NCBI RefSeq assembly: GCF_007754425.1
Contig: NZ_CP037452.1
Span: forward strand, 3,261,164 to 3,325,163
DNA length: 64,000 bases
Direction: 5' to 3'
DNA from: Gimesia fumaroli
Lineage (GTDB): Bacteria; Planctomycetota; Planctomycetia; Planctomycetales; Planctomycetaceae
Notes under the pieces: generated by a model
Told to the model about the DNA's origin: nothing
What the model saw: only the letters and a program-made list of their open reading frames with translations
Databases searched by the model: none
Shown: positions 8,304 to 17,651 of the stretch, in pieces
Layout: every line of letters starts with the position of its first letter
How positions within the stretch are numbered: the stretch's first letter is position 1
Translations under genes and position numbers: made by a program

Positions 8304-11300
8304 ATGACGTTGGCAGAGTTGCTTGAAAATCAATTTCGTGCAGATATCCGTTTTCGCGGTGCCGCATATATTGAAGCGGAACGCGTTGAACTCACTCGTA
8401 TTACAGCTGATCATATCTTTGCTGTCGTCCGTGATGGTGTCGAATATCAGACACAGTTATCACGCGATGATGGTAACCTGAAGACCTATTGCACCTGCGA
8501 TCAGTTTCAGAAATTCAATGTCTGTAAACATCTCTGGGCTTCGATTCTGGCCGTCGATGATGCTGGTTATCTCACCGGGGCTGTCAAGCCAGGCTACATT
8601 CCCCCGTTCATCATTGAGAACGCGCCACTCTCATTTGATGACGAAGCGGATGATTTAGACTTTACAATGCCAGCAGACTTTGAGATCGGAAGCCCGCGCT
8701 CAAGGAAATCAAAATCTGGCAGCAGCCAGTCGACAGCGGTTAGCTCAAAGCCTCGGCTGCGTGAATGGGAATCGCGGTTAGTGGAACTCAAGAATGAGTT
8801 TGCCATGGCGCCGGTTCTCTCGAAGACAACACAACAGGAACGTGAAATCTTCTATGAGATTGATGTCGAGGAGAGTCAGGAATCAGGGCAGCTTGTGGTT
8901 CAGACTTCCCAGCGCCAACGCCGGGCAAATGGTCAGTGGGGCAAACTTAAACCACTCAAGCTGAAAGCAGGCCAACTGCAGGAAGTTGAACACGAAGACG
9001 ACCGCCGGATTCTGGCTTATCTTTCCGGAGGGACTCCGGAAAGAACAAATTGGCGGGCACAACAAACAGAAACACAGGTTGCTGCCTTTCGGTATCGGAT
9101 TCCCTTTGAATTATGCGAGTTAATCTTGCCCCTGATGTGTGGAACAGGGCATGTCCGCTACATGGATCGTCAGCCTGATGATGTTGATTCTCTGGTCTGG
9201 GATGGTGAAAACTCCTGGGAATTCTGTATGGGGGTCGAGCACGACAGAGATGAATCCAATTGGAAGTTAGGCGGTCATTTAAAACGCGGCGATGAGGTTC
9301 TGGAAATCTCATCGGCTCGATTGATCGTCGCTGGTGGTCTGGTCTTAACTCACGATAAGATTACTCCACTGGAAGATTACGATGCGTTTCCCTGGATTAA
9401 AATGATCCAGCATAACCAGACAATTGAAGTTGATGATGGAGAACAGCAGGAACTGGTTGATCGATTGTTGGATATGCCGGTTTTGCCTAGACTGGAATTA
9501 CCGGATGAATTGCATCTGGAAGAAGTGACCTGTGACCCTCTTCCGGAATTGTTAATTCATTCTCCTCAGAAAAAACGTTGGCAACAGGATCGCCTGTACG
9601 GCGAAGTACATTTCAATTACCTGGAGCATTTGGTCTCAGGGTCAAGTACACAATGGGCCATTGTGGATCGCGAAGAAAAACGATGTATTCTTCGTGATCG
9701 GGAAAAGGAATCGAAGGCCTGGACTCTGCTGCAGGACAGTGGTTTCCGCCGATTATTAGATCGTCGGATTCAGGGGCGCGACGTTGAAATCTCTGCACGC
9801 GACCTGGGCAATGCGGTTCGTGATTTGATCAAAGAAGGCTGGGCAGTCCGGGCAGATGGAAAACAGGTTCATCAGCCGACCGAGATGCTCTTTAAAGTTC
9901 AGTCTGGTATTGACTGGTTCGAGTTACATGCAGATATCGATTTTGAAGGCCAGACTGTTCAGTTTCCGGAACTACTCTCTGCATTGGCACGCGGTGACTC
10001 CTCTATCCGACTCGACGATGGTTCTCTGGGGATTCTTCCTGAAGAGTGGATCGAACAGTATGGGATTCTTGCCGGAATTGGTGTGACCGATGAAGACCAT
10101 CTTCGCTTTGCACCTAATCAGGTTGCTTTGCTGGATGCCCTGCTCAATGCCCAGGAATTCGTCGAAACTGATGAAAAATTTGATGAGATCCGTGAAAAAA
10201 TTCATTCCTTCTCCGGTATTTCCATCGATAAAGAACCTGAGGGATTTGAAGGTGGATTACGTAAGTATCAGCTTGAAGGTTTAGGTTGGCTCCAGTTTTT
10301 ACAGGATTTCCATTTTGGTGGTTGTCTGGCTGATGACATGGGGCTGGGTAAAACCGTTCAACTGCTTGCCCTATTACTAAGACGCAAAAAGGCACGCGAG
10401 GAGCATCTTCCTTCATTGGCTGTCGTGCCGAAATCGCTGATGTTTAACTGGATGCAGGAAGCTTCCAAGTTTACTCCTGAACTGAAGGTGATTGAATACG
10501 CAGGTGGCGATCGCAGTAAGCTGGTAGAGCAGCTAACCGATTACGACCTGGTATTAACAACCTATGGAACAATGCGTCGGGATATTACGCAAATTAAAGA
10601 TATCCAGTTTGACTACGCTGTTCTCGACGAAGCCCAGATGATCAAGAACTCTGGCTCACAGGTTGCGAAAGCGTCGCGCCTGCTTCAGGCAAAGCACCGG
10701 CTTGCTTTGAGCGGTACACCTGTTGAGAATCATTTAGGTGATCTCTGGTCAATCTTTGAGTTTCTGAATCCGGGGATGCTGGGACGCAGTTCTGTATTTA
10801 AAGCTTACACCAATGATATTGAAGACAAAAATGCACGCGTATTGTTGGGAAATGCACTTCGGCCATTCATCTTAAGGCGAACCAAAGAGCAAGTGGCCAA
10901 CGAGTTGCCTGAAAAAGTTGAACAGACTTTGTATTGCGATATGGGTAAGGATCAATCCCGGCTTTACGATGAACTCAGACAACACTACCGAGACTCGATT
11001 CTGGGTATGGTCGAGTCAAAGGGCCTGGGTAAGACCAAAATTCATGTACTGGAAGCATTGTTGCGTCTGAGGCAGGCAGCCTGTCACCCTGCTCTTCTGG
11101 AGCGTGGTCAGGCTCTGGATGCCTCTGCAAAAATGGATGTATTGATTCCACATCTGGAAGAATTGATTGAAGAAGGCCACAAGGCACTGGTCTTCTCACA
11201 ATTTACCAGCATGTTGTCTATTGTTCAGGAACATCTGGATCAGAAAAATGTTGTCTATGAATACCTGGATGGGCAGACTCGTGACCGCAAGGAACGCGTC

Positions 11301-11630
11301 GATCGGTTTCAGACGGATAAAGACTGTGGTGTCTTCCTGATTAGTTTGAAAGCTGGAGGCTTGGGGTTGAATCTGACTGCCGCCGACTATGTGTTCATTC
11401 TCGATCCCTGGTGGAATCCAGCTGTGGAAACCCAGGCTATCGACCGGGCACACCGCGTCGGGCAGACAAAACGTGTCTTTGCTTACAAGCTGATTTGTCG
11501 GAATACCGTCGAAGAAAAGATCACCGAACTTCAACAACAAAAACGGGAACTGGCAGATGCGATCCTGGAAGAGAACCAGAGCGTTCTGAAGAACCTGTCG
11601 AGTGACGATCTGGAACTGCTCTTGTCATAA
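8304..11630 (+). CDS. SWIM zinc-finger SNF2/Rad54-family helicase
   Basis: 1108 residues. The N-terminus has a SWIM zinc finger, Cys63-x-Cys65 and Cys74-x-His76. A long middle region of unknown fold follows, then the SNF2 ATPase: Walker A in DDMGLGKT near residue 680, DEAQ box near 773, SGTPVEN motif III. The C-terminal helicase lobe follows (FSQFTSM, SLKAGGLGLNL, DRAHRVGQ) near 960-1060. Proteins of this family (bacterial HepA/SNF2 with SWIM) are double-strand DNA translocases that remodel protein-DNA complexes. The start is ATG 8304, with a perfect AGGAGG six bases upstream; a TTG at 8280 is not supported. It ends five bases before the convergent low-complexity gene. Confidence 0.93.
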   Translation: MTLAELLENQFRADIRFRGAAYIEAERVELTRITADHIFAVVRDGVEYQTQLSRDDGNLKTYCTCDQFQKFNVCKHLWASILAVDDAGYLTGAVKPGYIPPFIIENAPLSFDDEADDLDFTMPADFEIGSPRSRKSKSGSSQSTAVSSKPRLREWESRLVELKNEFAMAPVLSKTTQQEREIFYEIDVEESQESGQLVVQTSQRQRRANGQWGKLKPLKLKAGQLQEVEHEDDRRILAYLSGGTPERTNWRAQQTETQVAAFRYRIPFELCELILPLMCGTGHVRYMDRQPDDVDSLVWDGENSWEFCMGVEHDRDESNWKLGGHLKRGDEVLEISSARLIVAGGLVLTHDKITPLEDYDAFPWIKMIQHNQTIEVDDGEQQELVDRLLDMPVLPRLELPDELHLEEVTCDPLPELLIHSPQKKRWQQDRLYGEVHFNYLEHLVSGSSTQWAIVDREEKRCILRDREKESKAWTLLQDSGFRRLLDRRIQGRDVEISARDLGNAVRDLIKEGWAVRADGKQVHQPTEMLFKVQSGIDWFELHADIDFEGQTVQFPELLSALARGDSSIRLDDGSLGILPEEWIEQYGILAGIGVTDEDHLRFAPNQVALLDALLNAQEFVETDEKFDEIREKIHSFSGISIDKEPEGFEGGLRKYQLEGLGWLQFLQDFHFGGCLADDMGLGKTVQLLALLLRRKKAREEHLPSLAVVPKSLMFNWMQEASKFTPELKVIEYAGGDRSKLVEQLTDYDLVLTTYGTMRRDITQIKDIQFDYAVLDEAQMIKNSGSQVAKASRLLQAKHRLALSGTPVENHLGDLWSIFEFLNPGMLGRSSVFKAYTNDIEDKNARVLLGNALRPFILRRTKEQVANELPEKVEQTLYCDMGKDQSRLYDELRQHYRDSILGMVESKGLGKTKIHVLEALLRLRQAACHPALLERGQALDASAKMDVLIPHLEELIEEGHKALVFSQFTSMLSIVQEHLDQKNVVYEYLDGQTRDRKERVDRFQTDKDCGVFLISLKAGGLGLNLTAADYVFILDPWWNPAVETQAIDRAHRVGQTKRVFAYKLICRNTVEEKITELQQQKRELADAILEENQSVLKNLSSDDLELLLS

Positions 11631-11635
11631 GAGTT

Positions 11636-14600
11636 CTATTGGTCGGATGCTTTTTTCTCAGCCAAGCCTCGCGTAAATGCCTCATAGGCTTCGCGGTATT
11701 CTTCGGGAACAGGCAGACGGCGGGGACCAAGACTCTCGTTGGTCTGTTTTCGCGTACTTGTTCGCTTGCGTTGTGTTGCACGGGAAGCGGGTTTGAGTGA
11801 TTTTAGCATCTCTTCAAACTGACGCTTCCGAGCCAGTGATTCGGGTGACAGTTGGTCGTTGTCCGGTGTTTGGAGTTGTTTTTGCAGCCGTTCAGAAAAT
11901 TTCTGCATTTCATCTTTTGTCCAACCCAGTTCATTCAACAAATCCTGATCGACGTTTTTACGTTTTAGCTCATCCTTAATTCGTTTCAGAACCAGATTAG
12001 CAGCTTCCTTTCCATATTCCAGATTGGCTTCATCAGCTTCTGGAAGACTGGTACTCTGTCCTGAACTCGCATTCGAATCACCTTCGGCACTGCTTTGTCC
12101 TCCATTGGTTGCACTGCTTCCTTGTGGATCATTGGATTTCGAACCAGTGCTGGAACCGACTCCTGGCTTCGGATCACTTTTGGATTTTCCAGACCCCTGC
12201 CCGTGGGAAGAACCACCCTTCTCACTGGATTGAGAGCCTTTTTGGCCTGCTCCGGATTTGCCTTTCCCCGCGGATTTCTGTCCTCCTTTTTTGCCGGACT
12301 GGTTTTGGTTTTGATCCATAGACGGTTTAGAGTCGGATGCCTGTTTTTTTGAGCTCTGTTCCTGACTCCCTTTTTGGCCGGTGGAATCACCTTTGCCTGA
12401 CTGTTTACTGCCGGACTGTCCCTGGTCATTCTGCGAACTGTTACCGCTTTCCCCATCCTGAGGCCGTTTAGATTTTTGATCGGTGGGATTGTTATTGCCT
12501 TTTGGTGGGGCATTCGAACCATCGGGTTGGTCCTGCTTTTGTTTGGATGAATTCTGGTTCGATGGTTTTTGCTGACCTGAAGGTGACGGATTTTGATTCG
12601 AATTCGCTGGCTTTTTCATTCCGTCTTGAGGTTTGTTCTCTGTTGGATCGCCGGGTTTTGGGGTTGAAGGGTTTTGATTCCCATCCGGATTGGGTTCTTG
12701 TTGAGACTCATTTTCAGGAGACTTATTTTTATTGCCAGGGCGCATCGCAGGTTTCTTTTTGGGGTCACGTTCAACATTCTGACTGCTCTTCTCAGGCTTG
12801 GCATCGGGATCGTGTTGGGGTGTGCCTTTGCCTTTGTTCTCTCCGTCCGATTTGGTTTTCTTTGCATCGTTCGAGGGGGCAGACGGTTCTTTTTTCCCTT
12901 GGGGGATCGAGTCGCTTTGGTTAGGCTTTTGTTGTCCTTTGGGGTCCTGGTCCAGCTTGTTTGACTTGGATGAAGGTTGTGCTACGGAATCCTTGCTTTT
13001 TGAGTCATTGGGAGTGCCTTGGGAATTCTCAGCCGCTTTTGAAGGAGATTGATTTGGGTTTTGAGAAGAATTTGACGATTTCTGGTCCTGCATTTTCTGG
13101 TCTGATGATGGATCACCAGAGTCTGACTTTTCGGAACCGGGCTGTTTCTGATCAGAACCGGACTCTGGTTCCTGTCCTTCTTTTTTCAGCTTTTCCAGGA
13201 TTTTCTTAATTGCTTCCTGATCGTCTTTGCCACTGCTGTCTAAACCCTGCTTCTCTTCGGGTTTTTGTGGATCCTTTGAATCTGATTGCTGCTGGCCTTG
13301 TTTATCTTGTTTCTTCTGGCCCATTCCTTCTTTGCTTTGATTCTCTTCTTTTGTACCCTCTTCTCCGTCCTTTCCTTTCTCTCCCGGGTCAGGCTTTGGC
13401 TGGGAAGCAGGGTTATTTCCGGACTCTGATTCTTTACTGTCACCTTGCTCCGGCTGCTTCTTTTGTTGTGAATCTGGTTTTTGTTTTTGCTGCGCGTTTT
13501 TTTGTTTCTGTTCCTCAAGTTGTTTTTTGGCTTCTTCTCGTGAAACAGGCTCTAATATTTCGATTTTGATTTTCGGTGTGTTTTTGCGGTTTCCAGAAGG
13601 GTGTTTGTTGTCACGGGCTTCTACCCAGAAGTAAATGGTGTCACCCGGAGTGAGTCGCAGTGGCTCCAAGGCGAAATCTTGATTCAGGCTGACACTCTGC
13701 TGAGAACCTTCAAAAATAGTTCTATCCAGAATCCGGATCTGTTCTTTATCGACCCTGAGGTTAAGATAGCGGATTTTAAAATCCGGATCTTCTGCTACGA
13801 CAGATATGGGGACCGTGCCATTAGTGGGAAGTTTTAAATCCTGTTTGGGAGAAAGCAGAATGATTTCCGGTGGTAAATCACGCCGAATGACCAGCGGATA
13901 GACGGTGGGGGAAAGCGTTGTCTGGCCTGCTTCATTCCGGCATTTGATTTGATAGAATCGCGGGAAGCTGCCATCAGCACGTAGCTTTAGTTTCCAGGAT
14001 GCTGTAATCGTGTTCTTTTCAATGGTTTTCTGAATCTGAAATTCTTCCAGTAAGGACTCAGAATCCTCTTCATCCGAAAATAGTACTTCGAATGATGTGA
14101 TGGGCATATTTGTTGTTGCATCGACCGTGACCTTCGTCCCTTCCCAGGCGTCGATGGCTCCGCCGGGCTGTTCAACCGGTGCGAGATTCATGTATTGCGG
14201 GTATTCATACCGCACCGAATGGATAGTCGCAGACGGTGGTTGGATCACTTTTACCTGATACTCATCGGAAACGGCATCACCGGCTTCGACATGGTAATTT
14301 AATTCCTGTCGAATTCCCCGTCCATTCACACCTACAATCACGCCTTGATATCGCTTTAAGGTATCGTCCATCGAACGCAGGGTGACTGGTTCATTCACCC
14401 GGCCCTGGTCACTGGATGTGTAGTAGAGTATGACTTTGTCTGGGACTTCGCCGCGCAGATCAACGATCACTTCCAGTTGGCTACCTGAGAGGACTTCCGT
14501 ATTGCCTGGCGTCACGGAATTGATTTGGGTCTGTGTGGCAAATTCTCTTTGTGGAGAAAATGACATCGCTGCGGAAAGTGAAGGCCAGATCTCCTTGGGG

Positions 14601-15160
14601 GAGAACAACGCGTAGAAGCATAAGAGCGCAACCACCGCGAGCAGCCCGTAAGAAAGCTTCATTAAGGGACGACGATCAATGGCCTGTTCGGTATCCGTTT
14701 TGGAAAGCGTCAACGCGGCTTTCTTTTCCAGCGAGTTGATAATTTCCGGATTTACAGGGCGATTTGATTTTTTCAAATCGATCAGATTCAGGAGTGAGCC
14801 TTCCATCTCTTCGGATGTCTGTTCCAAAGCATGGGCCGAATAAAGTCGGGTCACTTTTTTGAAATACGGCAGGACAAGTTTCCAGACTGCCCAGCCGAGG
14901 CAGGCGATTACGACTCCAGCCAACATCAAAAGACGGGAAGTGTGCCCAAAGCCACCTTTGATAAGCCAATGATCGCAGACCACAAAAATCAGCAGGTAGG
15001 CGAGAAAAATAGTTGAAATTCCGACAGCCGTGGTCAGCAGGTCATTGGCTTTGATATGTGAGCCTGTTTTAGCAACCTGAAAATCTACGTATTCATCGAA
15101 CTTGGCATAATGACCTGCTCGGTCTTCTGTTGATGATGACGATTCAGATGCCGTTGACAT
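11636..15160 (-). CDS. DUF4175-like membrane protein with about 500-residue low-complexity region
   Basis: 1174 residues. Three membrane helices lie near residues 45-65, 78-98 and 168-188. A beta-rich outward part to about 530 follows, including a domain whose wording (DTIYFWVEARD) resembles Ig-like folds. From about 535 to 1040 the protein is almost entirely Lys, Ser, Gln, Pro, Gly, Asn, Asp and Glu, surely disordered. A conserved-looking end follows: a helical stretch (EYGKEAANLVLKRIKDELK) and PVPEEYREAYEAFTRGL. This matches DUF4175-type proteins found at the end of planctomycete BatA/VWA clusters; function is unknown. GGAAGCAGG lies just upstream of ATG 15160. It is last in a run of four minus-strand genes, 155 bases behind the VWA/GATase gene. 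Confidence 0.85.
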   Translation of the reverse strand: MSTASESSSSTEDRAGHYAKFDEYVDFQVAKTGSHIKANDLLTTAVGISTIFLAYLLIFVVCDHWLIKGGFGHTSRLLMLAGVVIACLGWAVWKLVLPYFKKVTRLYSAHALEQTSEEMEGSLLNLIDLKKSNRPVNPEIINSLEKKAALTLSKTDTEQAIDRRPLMKLSYGLLAVVALLCFYALFSPKEIWPSLSAAMSFSPQREFATQTQINSVTPGNTEVLSGSQLEVIVDLRGEVPDKVILYYTSSDQGRVNEPVTLRSMDDTLKRYQGVIVGVNGRGIRQELNYHVEAGDAVSDEYQVKVIQPPSATIHSVRYEYPQYMNLAPVEQPGGAIDAWEGTKVTVDATTNMPITSFEVLFSDEEDSESLLEEFQIQKTIEKNTITASWKLKLRADGSFPRFYQIKCRNEAGQTTLSPTVYPLVIRRDLPPEIILLSPKQDLKLPTNGTVPISVVAEDPDFKIRYLNLRVDKEQIRILDRTIFEGSQQSVSLNQDFALEPLRLTPGDTIYFWVEARDNKHPSGNRKNTPKIKIEILEPVSREEAKKQLEEQKQKNAQQKQKPDSQQKKQPEQGDSKESESGNNPASQPKPDPGEKGKDGEEGTKEENQSKEGMGQKKQDKQGQQQSDSKDPQKPEEKQGLDSSGKDDQEAIKKILEKLKKEGQEPESGSDQKQPGSEKSDSGDPSSDQKMQDQKSSNSSQNPNQSPSKAAENSQGTPNDSKSKDSVAQPSSKSNKLDQDPKGQQKPNQSDSIPQGKKEPSAPSNDAKKTKSDGENKGKGTPQHDPDAKPEKSSQNVERDPKKKPAMRPGNKNKSPENESQQEPNPDGNQNPSTPKPGDPTENKPQDGMKKPANSNQNPSPSGQQKPSNQNSSKQKQDQPDGSNAPPKGNNNPTDQKSKRPQDGESGNSSQNDQGQSGSKQSGKGDSTGQKGSQEQSSKKQASDSKPSMDQNQNQSGKKGGQKSAGKGKSGAGQKGSQSSEKGGSSHGQGSGKSKSDPKPGVGSSTGSKSNDPQGSSATNGGQSSAEGDSNASSGQSTSLPEADEANLEYGKEAANLVLKRIKDELKRKNVDQDLLNELGWTKDEMQKFSERLQKQLQTPDNDQLSPESLARKRQFEEMLKSLKPASRATQRKRTSTRKQTNESLGPRRLPVPEEYREAYEAFTRGLAEKKASDQ

Positions 15161-15315
15161 GGAAAGCCTGCTTCCAGATAGAAATGCCTGCGTGTTCTCC
15201 CCTACCCATTATAGAATGATCGACGCTGAGAGTGGTATTAATGTTCCAGAAATTTTCATGAGATTCCTTTTTACTGTTTTTTTCGAGAGAAATGTAAACA
15301 AATCCTCAAACACAG

Positions 15316-17601
15316 TTAAACCAGTCCCTTCTTTTTTCGCAAAAACCATTCTCCGGTCAGCATCAGTACGAACAGGCCTAGGAAATACCAGTTGTCCCAG
15401 AGTGATATTCGTCTGTACCTTACCAGGGTTTTGTTCCATGATTTCTCTTTATTCATTCGCGTCAGAAAGCTCTCTAATTCTTCTGGCGGGAGTGCACTGC
15501 CCCCGGACAGGGAAGCAATCGTTTCCAACAGAGAATAGTCGGCCGCAGGGTTATCTAGTTCCAGATCACGGGGATCGACAATGAATCTGGTTGTGGCGTC
15601 AAATCCCAGGGAGTTGCCATTTTTTTCGGCATGCACGGTGACCCAGTAATCGCCTGGTTCCTTTGTTTTTGAAAATGTGGTTGATGAAGAATCACCTGTG
15701 CCCATCGATTCCATCTGATTGGATTTTCCGGAAGGACCTTTTACCTGGACGGTAAATTTGACGTCCGAAACAGGTTTACCTTCAGCATCACGGGCACCAT
15801 ACTGAATCGGAACGTGCGTTCCAGGGGGGACATTTCTGGGGGAGACGCGTGCCCAGATGCTCTGTTCGGTATCATTTTCTTTATGCGCCAGCCAGAGAAT
15901 CGTCTGTCGCCAGAATCGTTCGTGCTCCCTGCGATTGCCTGAGAGGAACCATTGAAAAGTGGTGTCTCCGGCAAATGCTATTACCCTCACGCGCCCGCCT
16001 ACGACTTCAGAGGCAAACAGGAGCGGTACTGCTTCGTTCCCTGCAGATTGAGCTAGAATTTCCACCAAGTCGTGTTTTTTTCTTAACCGATTTGCCCCTT
16101 TGAGGGGAGCCAGAGAATTCCACATACGCTGATTGGCAGCGGCAGAACTGTCCAGCTGCATCACATATCGCTGTAAGCCTAATGAAGTTGGAACCATTTT
16201 CAGGTCCTGGAAATGATGCAAATCTTTGGCAATATTATTTCCCACCTGTTTTTCACTGGTGCGCAACTGGACCGGGATGAAAGTTTCCAGCGGCGTGTCT
16301 GCATAACCTCCCGGGCCAAAACTGTGGTAACCGCCTGTCATCAACAGGCCAGCGCCCTGCTCGACCCGGTTCGCAATTTTACGGAGTGCAGTCGGTCCAA
16401 GAAGATCGGCGGGAACATCTCCAATGATAAAGACATCGTATTTCGAGAGATCCTTCAAGTCAGGACGGGAGTTTTTGGCGCTGTTAGAAAATCCGCTACC
16501 AATGGGGAAATAGTCCAGTTGAATCTTAGGATCATTCATTGAGCGAATGAATTTCTGTTCGGGCCGGAGTGAATCAAAATAAGCGACCTGCAATCCCCCC
16601 TTTTGTACGGTGACAATCGTTTCCAGGCGGTTATTGGTCTGCTTAATTTCGCCCTCCAGAGGAACAACTTCGACAGCAATCTTATATTCTCCCGGTATCT
16701 CAGGAGTCCAGAAGAGTTCAACCGTGTTGAGCTCATTATTTTGCGTAGGATGAATCTGTGTCACCACACGTGAATTACTATTGCTCGGCGCAGGAATCAT
16801 TTTTCCTGCTTCCCCGTTTTTCTTTCCCGTGCGATCTTCTACCAGCAGACGGACCGTCAGGTCACGGTTTGCAGCACCGAGACTGCGTACTTTCACACTG
16901 ATGGGAGTGCTCTTTTTTTCAAATACCAGCGGATCAATAACCAGAGTTTCCAGTACCAGATCCAATGACGAGTCCTGCAGAGTCGATGAACCAAAGCCGA
17001 TGGTATAAATCGGGATGCCTGAATCACCAAAGTAACTGGCCTGAGATCTGACGTCGATGTCATAGGGAGGAAGTGTTCGTTCCGCACCATCTGAAAGTAA
17101 AAGCAGGCCAACAAGTTGCTCTTGTTGTAATTGTGAAGAAATCGTCTCCAGTGAATAACCGATGGCTGTCTGCTCTCCAGATGCCTCTTCCGTAAATTTG
17201 TCGACGGGAACAAGTTCTTTTGAGAAATCAAAACGTTTGATTCCAATGTTTTCATCCATGTTTTCAAGCAGCGGATTGACTGTTGTCAGTGTTTTTATCA
17301 GTTCATGTCGCCGCGTGACACTTCCCGGACCGTCTTCTGTCTGCATGCTGCGACTGGAATCAGCAAGAATATATAACCAGGATTGTCTGGTTGTTTTATC
17401 TGTCAGTTCAATTGCGGGACGTAGTAGCATGAAAGCAAGCAGTAATACAGTCAAGAGCCGCAGGCCGATTAATGACCTCCTTAAGAGTGGGTTGAAGTGT
17501 TTTACCCGTGGGGGATAAGTAACCAGAACTAATGAGATCAGCGCAATGATGATGAGGATCATCACGGGCCAGGACCAGATTGGTTCAAAGATTGGTTTCA
17601 T
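15316..17601 (-). CDS. Membrane VWA protein with glutamine-amidotransferase-like domain
   Basis: 761 residues. Two N-terminal helices (about 10-27 and 45-63), then a von Willebrand A-type domain with a MIDAS-like DSSRS near residue 82. A middle beta-rich part follows, then a region with MTGGYHSFGPGGY typical of the class I glutamine amidotransferase-like fold attached to such proteins, without an obvious catalytic Cys-His pair. A last helix lies just before a basic end. It lies 50 bases downstream of the BatA/VWA gene and is probably co-transcribed. In this family, VWA-BatA clusters are usually linked to MoxR AAA ATPases and DUF58 proteins, but neither is in this window. The role is presumed envelope-associated complex assembly; no direct evidence. 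Confidence 0.85.
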   Translation of the reverse strand: MKPIFEPIWSWPVMILIIIALISLVLVTYPPRVKHFNPLLRRSLIGLRLLTVLLLAFMLLRPAIELTDKTTRQSWLYILADSSRSMQTEDGPGSVTRRHELIKTLTTVNPLLENMDENIGIKRFDFSKELVPVDKFTEEASGEQTAIGYSLETISSQLQQEQLVGLLLLSDGAERTLPPYDIDVRSQASYFGDSGIPIYTIGFGSSTLQDSSLDLVLETLVIDPLVFEKKSTPISVKVRSLGAANRDLTVRLLVEDRTGKKNGEAGKMIPAPSNSNSRVVTQIHPTQNNELNTVELFWTPEIPGEYKIAVEVVPLEGEIKQTNNRLETIVTVQKGGLQVAYFDSLRPEQKFIRSMNDPKIQLDYFPIGSGFSNSAKNSRPDLKDLSKYDVFIIGDVPADLLGPTALRKIANRVEQGAGLLMTGGYHSFGPGGYADTPLETFIPVQLRTSEKQVGNNIAKDLHHFQDLKMVPTSLGLQRYVMQLDSSAAANQRMWNSLAPLKGANRLRKKHDLVEILAQSAGNEAVPLLFASEVVGGRVRVIAFAGDTTFQWFLSGNRREHERFWRQTILWLAHKENDTEQSIWARVSPRNVPPGTHVPIQYGARDAEGKPVSDVKFTVQVKGPSGKSNQMESMGTGDSSSTTFSKTKEPGDYWVTVHAEKNGNSLGFDATTRFIVDPRDLELDNPAADYSLLETIASLSGGSALPPEELESFLTRMNKEKSWNKTLVRYRRISLWDNWYFLGLFVLMLTGEWFLRKKKGLV

Positions 17602-17651
17602 ATCAGATTTGAGATATATCGGACTATAATATGAGAAGACTGCTGCTGAAT

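Noticed and set aside
12024-13569. Several plus-strand frames across the low-complexity gene
   Set aside because: They are the complement of repetitive Ser/Lys/Gln codons and show no start signals or domains.
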